From Leptospira interrogans serovar Manilae (GTDB lineage: Bacteria > Spirochaetota > Leptospiria > Leptospirales > Leptospiraceae): a stretch of 64,000 bases of DNA. Below are positions 26,789 through 35,771 of this stretch, one piece after another; position 1 is the stretch's first letter; the number at the start of each line of letters is the position of its first letter. The notes under the pieces were generated by a model. The model was given only the letters and a program-made list of their open reading frames with translations. It searched no databases and had not been told where the DNA came from. The stretch lies in contig CAMCZP010000013.1 in the NCBI GenBank assembly GCA_945887855.1, positions 1-64,000 of the forward strand, read 5' to 3'. The position numbers and the translations under genes were made by a program.

Positions 26789-27487
26789 TTACTTATCGGT
26801 TTCGTCGCTTTCAGATGTAGCCGAACTATCTACCAATTTAAAGGTGACTCGTCTGTTCTTTGCTGAAGTTCCTTCTACACCAGGGATTGGATCAGCAGAC
26901 CCCATTCCTTTTGCATTCATTCTCTTTTCTGGAAATCCTAATTTTGCTAGAGAATTTTTGACGGATTCAGCACGTTTTTTGGAGTAGTAAAGGTTTCCTA
27001 ATTTGTTACCTTCTTTTTCTTCTGGGCCAGATGTATCTGCGTGACCTGCAATTTCTAATCTTACAGATTCTGGTAATTTATCAAGGGCTTCTTTTATAAG
27101 ATTTCCTGAAGCTTTGATCCATTTTACAAAATCCTGTCTATTGGGAATTTCCCATTTCTTATATTCGAAACCTTCAATTGTATTTCCATCTGGATATCGA
27201 ACATTTATTAACTTTTCATTCATTTCCTTAACCATAACAGCATTGGGATTGAGATTGTTAGGAAGGTTAGATTTTCTTGATAAGCTATCAGAATCTTCAT
27301 CCATTGGTGGAAGTTGGTCTGACGAATTCAAATTTCTATTCGATTTACTTGGATCTTCAGCTAAAGAAGAATCTTTTGTATCTGTATTCGGACTTGAATT
27401 AGTGTCTTTTTTATCATTTGAGCAAAACATAAGTGAGAGAAATATAGCTCCCACAACGAGTAATTTAAAATTAGAGATTGAGCGCAT
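26789..27487 (-). CDS. OmpA-family peptidoglycan-binding lipoprotein
   Basis: 232 residues. Signal peptide ends LSLMFCSNDKK, a spirochaete lipobox, followed by an Asp/Ser-rich linker (about 28-80). The C-terminal OmpA domain (about 115-225) has EIAGHADTSGPEEKEGN, YSKKRAESVKNSLAKLG, GMGSADPIPG and the final NRRVTFKL, which bind peptidoglycan. It should tether the outer membrane (or inner) to the wall. The window has a second OmpA protein at 37882-39336. Stands alone, divergent from the RluA-type gene. Confidence 0.9.
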   Translation of the reverse strand: MRSISNFKLLVVGAIFLSLMFCSNDKKDTNSSPNTDTKDSSLAEDPSKSNRNLNSSDQLPPMDEDSDSLSRKSNLPNNLNPNAVMVKEMNEKLINVRYPDGNTIEGFEYKKWEIPNRQDFVKWIKASGNLIKEALDKLPESVRLEIAGHADTSGPEEKEGNKLGNLYYSKKRAESVKNSLAKLGFPEKRMNAKGMGSADPIPGVEGTSAKNRRVTFKLVDSSATSESDETDK

Positions 27488-27587
27488 AAATAGTGCTTCC
27501 TTTTTTTCTATTTATTATTTTATAACTTACCATTATGATCGGTCTTTTTTAAAATTAAAGAAATTTTTACTTTTTGTATACTATTTT

Positions 27588-28520
27588 ATGAATTTAACTT
27601 TCCAGACTACTGAAGAAGATGTGAATACACGATTGGATCATTATTTGAATCGATCCACAGGCGAAGAAATATCCCGTACATCTATACAAAAATGGATCAA
27701 ACTTGGATATATTGTTCAATCTCCTAATAATCAGACTGTTAAATCAGGTCAAAAAGTGAAACTTGGAGAAATTTTTACTATTCACATTCCTCCACGTACT
27801 AACACGCATTTGCAACCTATTCCTATGGACATACCCATTTTACTAGAAGAGGAAAACTTTATAATCATTCAAAAACCTGCGGGGTTATCTTCTCATGGTG
27901 GTCCCCAAGACAATAGACCTAGTCTCGTAAATGGTCTCTTGTATCATTTTAAAGAACTTTCTGGGTTTGGAGGTGAATCTAGACCTGGGATAGTTCATCG
28001 TTTAGATAAACCTACATCAGGTGTTATGGTGATTGCTAAAAATGACAGAACTCATATTGCTCTTTCTAAAAAATTCCAAAATAGAGAAGTAGAAAAAAAA
28101 TACTTTGCATGGCTTATACAATCCCCTAAGAATTTAAATGGTAGAATAGAATCCAAGATAGGTAGGCATCCTACTGAAAGATTGAAAATGTGTATTAGTA
28201 GTACAGGTAGGAATGCTATTACAAATTATAAAATTATAAAAACAATCCAATCTCGAAAAGGAAGAGTCTTTTCTTTGGTTGAAGTAAAGATAGAAACAGG
28301 CAGAACACACCAGATAAGAGTTCATTTTCAATCTCTAGGTTGCCCAGTTGTTGGAGATATGTTGTATTCTAGGTCAGGGGCTGAATTTGAGAAGTATGGC
28401 TTATTGTTATTTTCTCAAATGATACGCTTTGAGCATCCTTTTGAAAAGAGAGAAGTTCATGTAGAAATACCTTTTCCAGAGAACTTTCTTTTATTTGAGC
28501 AGGAAGCTGAGTTTAGGTAA
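27588..28520 (+). CDS. RluA-family RNA pseudouridine synthase
   Basis: Converts specific uridines in rRNA or tRNA to pseudouridine. I start it at ATG 27588 (310 residues); an open frame continues upstream to 27114, but that part is antisense to the OmpA gene and has no family similarity. S4 RNA-binding domain about 11-65 (LDHYLNRSTGEEISRTSIQK), catalytic domain about 83-310 with PGIVHRLDKPTSG (catalytic Asp140) and ETGRTHQIRVHFQSLGCPVVGD. The RluC/RluD-like length and S4 domain support the class; which uridine is modified is not clear. Convergent to the histidine kinase, 8 nt away. Confidence 0.9.
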   Translation: MNLTFQTTEEDVNTRLDHYLNRSTGEEISRTSIQKWIKLGYIVQSPNNQTVKSGQKVKLGEIFTIHIPPRTNTHLQPIPMDIPILLEEENFIIIQKPAGLSSHGGPQDNRPSLVNGLLYHFKELSGFGGESRPGIVHRLDKPTSGVMVIAKNDRTHIALSKKFQNREVEKKYFAWLIQSPKNLNGRIESKIGRHPTERLKMCISSTGRNAITNYKIIKTIQSRKGRVFSLVEVKIETGRTHQIRVHFQSLGCPVVGDMLYSRSGAEFEKYGLLLFSQMIRFEHPFEKREVHVEIPFPENFLLFEQEAEFR

Positions 28521-28528
28521 GTACTTCC

Positions 28529-31500
28529 TTATGTTAAAATTGGTATTCTAATCTTAAATTCTGTCTTACCTGGAGCTGTATCAACTGATATTGTACCTTC
28601 ATGCTTATCAATAATTTCTTTGCATAGGTGAAGCCCTAAACCAGAACCTTCTCCAGCCTTTTTGGTTGTGAAGAATGGATTAAAAATTTTAGGTAAAATA
28701 TCTTGAGGAATTCCGGGCCCATTGTCTTCTATTCCTACTTCTATACAATCAGAATTCCTATTTAAATTTTCAAAGAAATGATTTGTTTTAAAAACAGTGA
28801 TTTTTATGGTTCCTTCTCCATTCATAGCTTGTATTGAATTATGAATGAGATTGGTCCAAATTTGATTTAATTCATCTTTATAGCATTGGATGTTGGGAAT
28901 TTCTTCATAATTTTTTTCGATTACAATTCCCTTTTTTATATAATTTTGATAGATTACAATTACCGTTTCAATTCCATCTATTATATTTGAATCTTTCTTT
29001 TCATTGGAACTTTCTCTATGGGAATAATTTTTAAGTGCATACACTATTTTTGAAGTCTTATCAACTGCACTTTCTATATTCTTAACTTTGATTTGTAGTC
29101 CAGCAAGGTCATAGATCATTTTTAATATATCAATTCTTCGAGGATGCATCCATAGAGGATTGTATCTATCTTCTAATTTAAAAATTTTTATATCTACCAA
29201 TGTATCTGAAATATCAGAAGCAATATCAATTCCCTCTGCTTCTAAGTAGTTTCTCATCTCCCTTTTTATCTTACGTTCATCTTTAGTAGATATAAAAGAG
29301 TTAGTATTGACAGCACTAGAAACAACCTCATTTGCTAGATTCATTATATCTGAATCAAGATCTCTGATCAAACTTGGAAGATATTGCATTGTTTCTCTTA
29401 GAGAGATTCTCATATTCTCTGCAGTGGCCTTAATTGCTCCTATTGGGGTATTCAATTCATGTGCGACACCTGCTACCAATTGTCCGAGAGCAGCCATCTT
29501 TCCAGACTCTATCAATTGATTTTGTGCACTCTGTAGTGCTTGCATTGCATTCTCTACCTTTTTCTTTTCTTCTTGTACTTGTTTTAGTAGATTAGAATTA
29601 AAAATTGCACCTGCTACTTGTTCTCCTAATATGGACAGTTTTGTTTTATCTGCGTTTGAAATTTTAATTCTTTCATCCTGGTTTGTAAAATCAAGGAAGC
29701 CAATAACAGAATTATGTAACACTAATGGTATGATAAAAATAGATTTTATATTCAATTCATCTGATATCTTTTGTTCCTCTGGAAGTGCTAATTTTTTTCG
29801 AATATTGGGTATGTATGTTACCTTTTTCTTGCTCAAAACATAGCCATGGGCACCCAAACCTTTTCGGATGGGTATTTTCGTCATTGATAGACTTTCTTTT
29901 GTATCATCCTTTACAAATTGGTTTATATTTGAATCAATTAAACTGATGTAATTTCCATCTTGTGAAAGTAAAAAAAGTGCATAATTTTTGAATTGATAGA
30001 CCACATGGGTATAAGCAAAAATTTCCATTGCTATCTTATAAATGTCATTTGTATCATTGATACGCTTTAAAAGGCTATTTAAGATTTCAGTTTCAATTCT
30101 AGCAGATTCTACCTTATCCTTTTCTTTTTGGATTTTTTTAACTAAATTAGAGCTATGTACAATTCCAGATAATTGCTCTCCTAAAATAGATAGTCTCATT
30201 ATATCATCTCGGGTTAAGGCTTTTTCTGAATAACCCGAGAGATCTAGTACTCCAATAACTTCACTTTGCAATACAAGAGGTATAATGATATAGTTTTGAA
30301 ATTTACACATTTTCAAAATTTCTATTTCTTCTGGAGATCCTCTTTCTCTAATTTTATTGATATACATCGTTTTTTTCTTTTTAAATACAATTGAGTGAAG
30401 ACCTGTCGAATCTTCATGAACGTGAATTTTCATTGATTCGATTTTTTCTACTTCTTTTTTAGATAAGAAATCGGGAAGCTTCATATTTTTAAATTGGATA
30501 AAATCTTTGGAAGCATTTAGGATTCCCAAACCGTAAAAAGTTAAACTGTACTTTGTTTCTATATAACTAAAAAGTTTTTTCATTATAATATGAATGTTTT
30601 GATCTTCATTTAAACTTTTTATAAGAGAATTAAGCTCTTCCGTTTCTTTTTTCTGGTTTTCAGCTTCCATCTTTGCATTGTTTGTTTCTTCCAACAATCT
30701 AACTTTTTGAACAACACCTGCAATCTGAGATACAAATCTTGAAATGGAACTTAAGTCATCTGTACTAAGTTGTAATTGTTTTTGATTTGTAGTTCCCATA
30801 AACATACTGTAAGCTTTATTTTCAATTCTCACAGGAATATATAAGATTGATTTTGAATTAAGTGTATTTACAAATGTTAGATCAGATATTTTTTTTAGAA
30901 TATAGGGAAGCATCCTGGGCAGATAGGTTGTCTTATTTCGATTTAATGCTACAGTAAATAGAGATTTATTTTCTCGAAGATTAAAAGAGAATGTTTTTAA
31001 AAAATTATATTTTTCATCTGATAGATTTTTTCCCCGTACTTTAAATGGATAGGCTATTTTTTTTGAATTATCCACAAAATAGAGAGCTAACGCATCAAAT
31101 GGGTACCTATCTAGAATATAGTCAAAAATATGATAAAGAGTTTGATCCAAAGATGAGCTATCGAGAATTTTTAGAGTAATACTGTTTATAGTTTCAATCT
31201 CTTCTTTTGCTTTTATTGCCTTTATATTAGATTTTTCTAGTTCAGCAGTTCTTTCTTGGATTAAAAATTCTAGGTTATGCTGTATATTTTCTATATCAGC
31301 CATTTCTCTAGCAATTTGACCTGATAATAAAAAACCTTGTGAGAAACTAAAGAGCAAGAATCCTATATTGAGATTAGATGTTGAATAAACTATACTCTGA
31401 TTTTTTACAATCTCTTCTAGGATAAACAATACTAGTAGAAAATATGTAACTCCAAGCGTTCTTGAATTTTTTCTTTGGTTGATTATTGCCAGTAGAACAG

Positions 31501-32494
31501 TATAAAAACTATAAACTATCATAAACAACGAAAAGACTTTCATGGTATCTAAAACCAAAGAGAGTGTTTGGAGTGGGATAGCTAAAATAAGTGCTGAAAT
31601 GGAAAAAGAGATGTATACTAAACTTTTTGTAATCGTTTGATTGGACTCTTCTGGAAACAAACTATCAATGTACAAACTAATATATGGAGCAGCTAGAAAA
31701 AGTGTTAGATACTCTACTTTTACAATTCCTTCTAAAAATATATTTTTAAAATAATCAAAAAATATATTTTCTCCAGTTAAACCTATTCTAAGAGCAAGAA
31801 ATATACAAAACATACCATAGTAGTGCAAATGCTTTTCTTTTTTTCTTCTCAAAGAAAAACCTATGTGATATAAACCTAAAATAAAGAGTACAGAAGAACC
31901 AAATAATTCGAATAGAATATTATTTTTATATGTTTTTTGGATATTTTCCTCTGTGCCAATAAAAATAGAACCAAAGCCCCCAGAAGATAGTTCATAGTTA
32001 GATGTTTGTAGTATGAGATAGTTTATACCCTCTTTTAGAGATAGCGTACTTACTTGGGTACTCCTTTCTGCTATGTTTGAAGTATGAATTGAAGAAACCT
32101 GTCCATTTTTAGCAATCATTTGCCCATTCATGGAAAGTGAATAAGCTCCATAGATATCATTTACTTTTACAGATAGAAGCAAAGGCTTTGAAGACTTTAT
32201 TTTTAGTAGATACGTAGCAAAACCAATTGACTTATCTTGAAATGTTTTTTTCCAATTGCCCGGTAGATTCTTAACTTCTGAAGCTTGGATTCCTCCTTTG
32301 ATAAAATCTTGGTATGTGTATAGGCATTTCCAATAAAATTCCCACTCTCCATCTAAAGAGAGGGTTGTAGTTAATAAAGATGACTCATCTAATTCTAGTA
32401 CTCCAGCGATTGCATTTGCTTGTTTGGATGTATGTTTACAGGAAAGAAATATAAACAATAGAAAGATGCAAGTTAGTTTACTATGAATAGCCAT
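28529..32494 (-). CDS. 7TM-DISM sensor histidine kinase with three GAF-like domains
   Basis: 1321 residues. Signal peptide/lipobox at FLSCKHT, then a periplasmic DISM-type domain (LDGEWEFYW near 47-55), a seven-helix membrane module (about 190-400), a short coiled coil, and three GAF-like domains (about 430-600, 640-800, 815-990) joined by helical linkers. The second and third repeat the same pattern (..IIPLVL..VIG.LD...LSILGEQ..G). The kinase part has the H-box VAHELNTP (His1012), N-box NLIHNSIQAM (Asn1219), DNGPGIP and GEGSGLGLHL. Between H and N boxes the linker is about 200 residues, longer than usual. No receiver or partner regulator is adjacent, so the output is unknown. Confidence 0.88.
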   Translation of the reverse strand: MAIHSKLTCIFLLFIFLSCKHTSKQANAIAGVLELDESSLLTTTLSLDGEWEFYWKCLYTYQDFIKGGIQASEVKNLPGNWKKTFQDKSIGFATYLLKIKSSKPLLLSVKVNDIYGAYSLSMNGQMIAKNGQVSSIHTSNIAERSTQVSTLSLKEGINYLILQTSNYELSSGGFGSIFIGTEENIQKTYKNNILFELFGSSVLFILGLYHIGFSLRRKKEKHLHYYGMFCIFLALRIGLTGENIFFDYFKNIFLEGIVKVEYLTLFLAAPYISLYIDSLFPEESNQTITKSLVYISFSISALILAIPLQTLSLVLDTMKVFSLFMIVYSFYTVLLAIINQRKNSRTLGVTYFLLVLFILEEIVKNQSIVYSTSNLNIGFLLFSFSQGFLLSGQIAREMADIENIQHNLEFLIQERTAELEKSNIKAIKAKEEIETINSITLKILDSSSLDQTLYHIFDYILDRYPFDALALYFVDNSKKIAYPFKVRGKNLSDEKYNFLKTFSFNLRENKSLFTVALNRNKTTYLPRMLPYILKKISDLTFVNTLNSKSILYIPVRIENKAYSMFMGTTNQKQLQLSTDDLSSISRFVSQIAGVVQKVRLLEETNNAKMEAENQKKETEELNSLIKSLNEDQNIHIIMKKLFSYIETKYSLTFYGLGILNASKDFIQFKNMKLPDFLSKKEVEKIESMKIHVHEDSTGLHSIVFKKKKTMYINKIRERGSPEEIEILKMCKFQNYIIIPLVLQSEVIGVLDLSGYSEKALTRDDIMRLSILGEQLSGIVHSSNLVKKIQKEKDKVESARIETEILNSLLKRINDTNDIYKIAMEIFAYTHVVYQFKNYALFLLSQDGNYISLIDSNINQFVKDDTKESLSMTKIPIRKGLGAHGYVLSKKKVTYIPNIRKKLALPEEQKISDELNIKSIFIIPLVLHNSVIGFLDFTNQDERIKISNADKTKLSILGEQVAGAIFNSNLLKQVQEEKKKVENAMQALQSAQNQLIESGKMAALGQLVAGVAHELNTPIGAIKATAENMRISLRETMQYLPSLIRDLDSDIMNLANEVVSSAVNTNSFISTKDERKIKREMRNYLEAEGIDIASDISDTLVDIKIFKLEDRYNPLWMHPRRIDILKMIYDLAGLQIKVKNIESAVDKTSKIVYALKNYSHRESSNEKKDSNIIDGIETVIVIYQNYIKKGIVIEKNYEEIPNIQCYKDELNQIWTNLIHNSIQAMNGEGTIKITVFKTNHFFENLNRNSDCIEVGIEDNGPGIPQDILPKIFNPFFTTKKAGEGSGLGLHLCKEIIDKHEGTISVDTAPGKTEFKIRIPILT

Positions 32495-32612
32495 ACAGTT
32501 TATGATTTAACTTAGATTATTTTACTTCCTTTTTTTCTTCAACTACTTTGGATATTTTCTGTTAGAAATAAGAAAGGATACCAATCCTACTTGTAGTTTT
32601 AAGGAGTGAATT

Positions 32613-32954
32613 ATGAATCAAAATGATTTTGATTTTAGACTAATTTATATTACATGTAAAAATAAAGAAGAAGCAGTTAGAATTGGAAGAACTTTAGTAC
32701 AAGAGCAGCTAGTAGCATGTGCAAATATTATTGATCCAATTCAATCTATTTATAAATGGAATGATGAAATTGTAGAAGATACAGAAGCTATACTAATACT
32801 TAAAACTATTGGATTGAATATGATTTCAATTGAATCTAGAGTGAAAAGTATTCATTCTTATGCAAATCCATGCATTGTTAGTTTTAAAATTGAAGATGGT
32901 AGTAAGATTTACTTTGATTGGATACGTAGTTCAATTGTCCAACAGGGTAATTAA
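32613..32954 (+). CDS. cutA: CutA1 divalent cation tolerance protein
   Basis: 113 residues; small trimeric alpha/beta protein linked to copper and other divalent metal tolerance, with its actual role debated. Characteristic blocks: IYITCKNKEEAVRIGRTLVQEQLVACANIIDPIQSIYKW (Cys, Ile, Tyr/Trp pattern) and the ending SSIVQQGN. Strong RBS TTAAGGAG precedes the ATG with good spacing. A clear terminator follows. Next is the lysine-rich micro-gene on the other strand. Confidence 0.95.
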   Translation: MNQNDFDFRLIYITCKNKEEAVRIGRTLVQEQLVACANIIDPIQSIYKWNDEIVEDTEAILILKTIGLNMISIESRVKSIHSYANPCIVSFKIEDGSKIYFDWIRSSIVQQGN

Positions 32955-32962
32955 AACAAAAA

Positions 32963-32984
32963 ACCCGCCCTTTTATTGGCGGGT
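32963..32984 (+). terminator. Intrinsic terminator after cutA
   Basis: ACCCGCC (32963-32969) pairs with GGCGGGT (32978-32984) around an 8-nt loop, flanked by A-run and T-containing 3' DNA. It could also terminate transcription coming from the micro-gene on the opposite strand. Confidence 0.85.
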
Positions 32985-33025
32985 CTTAGGAATTTATTCA
33001 ATGTCTATCTAAGTAAGTAGGTTAA

Positions 33026-33100
33026 TTACTTTTTCTTAGATGCGGATTTCTTTTTGGATGCAGCTTTCTTTTTTGCAGCAGCTTTCTTTTTAGCAACCAT
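33026..33100 (-). CDS. 24-residue lysine/alanine micro-protein
   Basis: Very short gene. It encodes M-V-A followed by K-K-K blocks separated by A-A-A, A-A-S or S-A-S spacers, so about half of the residues are lysine (4-6, 10-12, 16-18, 22-24 as triplets). The start ATG is preceded by AGGAGG at ideal spacing (8 nt), which supports real translation. The pattern resembles tails of histone H1-like or Hc1-like proteins, so a nucleic-acid-binding role is a reasonable guess; it could also be the start of a mutated longer gene, but a stop follows directly. A hairpin and an inverted repeat lie upstream. Confidence 0.72.
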   Translation of the reverse strand: MVAKKKAAAKKKAASKKKSASKKK

Positions 33101-33123
33101 TGATTCGCCTCCTGTTTAGATTT

Positions 33124-33157
33124 TCATTCGTAGTTTAATTTATTAAATGCCGAATGA
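33124..33157 (-). promoter_or_regulatory. Symmetric hairpin in the micro-gene leader
   Basis: TCATTCG (33124-33130) pairs with CGAATGA (33151-33157), and TTTAAT (33134-33139) with ATTAAA (33142-33147), separated by symmetric 3-nt internal loops. In the transcript it lies just before the AGGAGG site, so it may control translation or stability, or act as an operator. Confidence 0.5.
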
Positions 33158-33165
33158 GATGTTAT

Positions 33166-33193
33166 ATTGTGACATAATTAAAATATTCACAAT
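33166..33193 (-). promoter_or_regulatory. Inverted repeat upstream of the micro-gene
   Basis: ATTGTGA (33166-33172) and TCACAAT (33187-33193), perfect 7-nt arms with a 14-nt spacer. Looks like a possible dimeric regulator site; the spacer is too wide for a standard CRP box. Confidence 0.35.
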
Positions 33194-33468
33194 TCCTTGT
33201 AAAGTATTTTACTGAATAATATATAAAAAAATTTTTAATTCAGTGATCTCTACATTTATCATCTATAAAGACTATCGGCAAATTTATATAAACATAATAA
33301 AAAATGATTAAGATATTTTGTACACTCTAAAAGTTTTCTTTAAATAAATCTCAATATAGATGATTTATGATTTCATTTACTCTATTAAATGTGTAAGACT
33401 TTATTTCTATTCCTTATGAGCATTAAAAAATATCCTTGCGTTCTGAATTCTATTCCAATCTATAAAGT

Positions 33469-35262
33469 ATGATGAATGTTATGAATAAAATATCTTTTGA
33501 AAAAGTAGTTGGATGGTTAATATCCACTCTCATTCTATCTTTTTTCTTTTATTGTACTGTTTATATGTACGATCTTTATAATTCTCAATGTATAAATAGC
33601 AAATTTTTAACATGGGACCCTGAACTACGTTATATAATTACTCTTAAGATGATGAATTTTTTAAGAGAAGGGAAGATATTCCATTTTCTAGGAATCTTTT
33701 TTGATTCACCTCACTGGCCTTCCCTTCGAAATGCAATTGAGAGTTTACTTTTTTTAATGATAGGGCATTCTGCAGATAAGGTGATTTATTTCACTTACTC
33801 ATTTTTTGTTTTAATACCAATTTCATTGCTTCTTTTTTTATATTCACAATATAAAATGAATATTACTTTTGGAATTCTATTTTGCTTCTTTGTCATTGTA
33901 CTTCTTCAATCAGATCCAATATGGCTCTATTCATTTACAGGGATGTTAGAGGTTCAAGGAGCATTTCTATTTCCATTTGTGAGCTATATAACCTGGAAAG
34001 TTTTCAATGATCATGCATTTATTCAAAATAAAAAGAATGGTTGGATTACTTTTCTTATAACATTTATGCTATACCAAACAAAATATCCTTATGGATACAT
34101 GTTGGTTTTATTTTTAGTTATATTTCATTCTATTTTATTCATTAAAGATACGTGGAGATTTGGAATGAGCTACCTTGGTAGCTATAAAACATTTAAAAAA
34201 AAACTTCTTCCTATCTTTTCTTTGATTCTACTTTGCTTTTTTATTTTTTTCAAAGGCTCTCTATCAGGTAAGGCACCCGGGTATATACTTTACTTTTCCT
34301 TACTTTTACTGCTCATTGATTTTTTTCTTTTCTTTTTTAAAGATATGAAAGAAGAAGAAAACCTACGTTTACACTTTTTAGTTAAATGGATTTTATTTCC
34401 CATCATACTATGGATTATGATCCAACCAGATCGATTTGGAAGCTATTCAGGCCAAATCACACATGTTGAAACACAAGGATTTAATCCCGGACAAGAGATT
34501 GATAAAAATTTAGACTATCTTTTAGTATTTTTCACAGAGTATATTATGAATGGGTTTAAAGAGTTTCATATATCTTACCTTATTCTAGTTGGGAATTTGT
34601 TTCTTCTGGTCTATGGTTTTATAGATTTCTATAGACGAAAAGAGATTTCATTGAATTTTTATTTTTCAGCAATCTCTATTCTTACATTTATTGAACTCAG
34701 TTTGCTTACTTCTAATCGATTAGCAAGGCACACATATCATCTGTATCCAACTATGATCTTAGCAATAGTTATATTTGTTTTAAATCTATCTAAAAATAAA
34801 GGAAGCCTAGCATTCTTTCTAGCTATGGGATTATTGGGATTAGTTTCATATCCATTTTTAGTTCATCCGATCTATTCTCTTCAAAAAACAGAAATTTGTT
34901 ACACAGGTTATGATAAAAATGAGTATATCACTCCCAATTGGATTGAATCCAAAGGATTATCTAGACTAAATAAAAATACAATTTTTTATAATATGGTCAA
35001 TCCATTCCACGTGAATAAAGCAGATACAGAATATTTGCTTTATAAAATTTCGTACGACAAACATTTAAAAGTACTATTTGATCCCAAAAGAATATCTCAA
35101 CTAAAAAATGAATATGATGAAGTGTGGATCACAGGTAATTCTTGCACAAATTCTGATAAATTCAAGGAACATAGTGAAATTTTTAAAACTTGGGGATTCC
35201 AAATGGAGCGAGCAGAGGTTTTATCCAGTTCTTCAGGATGTATTCAGATTTTTTCTAAGTAA
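33469..35262 (+). CDS. Polytopic membrane protein, possible GT-C glycosyltransferase
   Basis: 597 residues, not firmly recognised. About ten to twelve hydrophobic helices run from residue 11 to about 470, then a soluble C-terminal domain of about 120 residues. The first outside loop has WDPELRYIITLKMM, a place where GT-C glycosyltransferases keep a catalytic acidic residue, and topology fits that fold; so lipid-linked glycosyl transfer is my best inference, at low confidence. No signal beyond the first helix. Stands alone with long AT-rich flanks, no operon partners. Two ATG codons in tandem (33469, 33472) leave the start uncertain. Confidence 0.7.
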   Translation: MMNVMNKISFEKVVGWLISTLILSFFFYCTVYMYDLYNSQCINSKFLTWDPELRYIITLKMMNFLREGKIFHFLGIFFDSPHWPSLRNAIESLLFLMIGHSADKVIYFTYSFFVLIPISLLLFLYSQYKMNITFGILFCFFVIVLLQSDPIWLYSFTGMLEVQGAFLFPFVSYITWKVFNDHAFIQNKKNGWITFLITFMLYQTKYPYGYMLVLFLVIFHSILFIKDTWRFGMSYLGSYKTFKKKLLPIFSLILLCFFIFFKGSLSGKAPGYILYFSLLLLLIDFFLFFFKDMKEEENLRLHFLVKWILFPIILWIMIQPDRFGSYSGQITHVETQGFNPGQEIDKNLDYLLVFFTEYIMNGFKEFHISYLILVGNLFLLVYGFIDFYRRKEISLNFYFSAISILTFIELSLLTSNRLARHTYHLYPTMILAIVIFVLNLSKNKGSLAFFLAMGLLGLVSYPFLVHPIYSLQKTEICYTGYDKNEYITPNWIESKGLSRLNKNTIFYNMVNPFHVNKADTEYLLYKISYDKHLKVLFDPKRISQLKNEYDEVWITGNSCTNSDKFKEHSEIFKTWGFQMERAEVLSSSSGCIQIFSK

Positions 35263-35435
35263 ATTTTTTTGGGAAAAAAGATCATCCTATTTTTATAAAA
35301 TTGAATTGAACTTCTCTAAGGAATTATAAATCTTAGCTTAGTTTTGATAAAAAAAATAGTACTATGTTTAGAATACCAAGATATTGAACTATTTATTCCT
35401 ATATGTTTAGATAAATATTAAATGGATAATGAAAG

Positions 35436-35771
35436 ATGGAGATAAATCAAAGAGAAAATAGATCCATTCCAGTCATTGTAATAGAGGGAGAAATTGATCT
35501 CTACAATTCTAAGATTTTAAAAGATATTATAGATAAGCTTATTAGAGATGGAAAATATAAAATCGTAGTAAATTTACAAAATGTTCCATTTATAGATTCA
35601 TCAGGTATTGGAACTATAATGACTAGTATGTATAAGCTCAGAAAGTATGGTGGTAATCTAAAGGTTAGCAATGTATTTGGATCTGTAGCTAAAATTTTCA
35701 AAATGACTGGCTTGGAGACTAGCATTGAAGTTTATTTGGAAGAGGATGAAGCTATAAGTTCATTTTTATGA
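35436..35771 (+). CDS. STAS domain anti-sigma factor antagonist-like protein
   Basis: 111 residues, one STAS domain as in SpoIIAA/RsbV. The phosphorylation loop reads FIDSSGIGT, Ser56 corresponding to the regulated serine. In that family, the dephosphorylated form binds a kinase/anti-sigma factor; none is encoded next door, so its partner is elsewhere. The last 4 nt overlap the start of the lipase-like gene (ATGA), tying it to that operon. Family is secure, pathway unknown. Confidence 0.9.
   Translation: MEINQRENRSIPVIVIEGEIDLYNSKILKDIIDKLIRDGKYKIVVNLQNVPFIDSSGIGTIMTSMYKLRKYGGNLKVSNVFGSVAKIFKMTGLETSIEVYLEEDEAISSFL

Larger units (their letters stand above)
33101..33468. other. Intergenic gap with leader palindromes, no further gene
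   Basis: 368 bp of AT-rich DNA. Contains the two dyads listed separately in the leader of the micro-gene, and otherwise no RNA gene or coding frame that I can support. It separates the minus-strand micro-gene from the plus-strand membrane protein. Confidence 0.5.

Noticed and set aside
27114..27587. Upstream extension of the RluA-type gene
   Set aside because: Antisense to the OmpA lipoprotein gene; the S4 domain begins right after ATG 27588.
33166..33193. CRP binding site
   Set aside because: The arms resemble half of TGTGA-N6-TCACA, but the spacer is 14 nt, so I keep it only as an unspecified inverted repeat.
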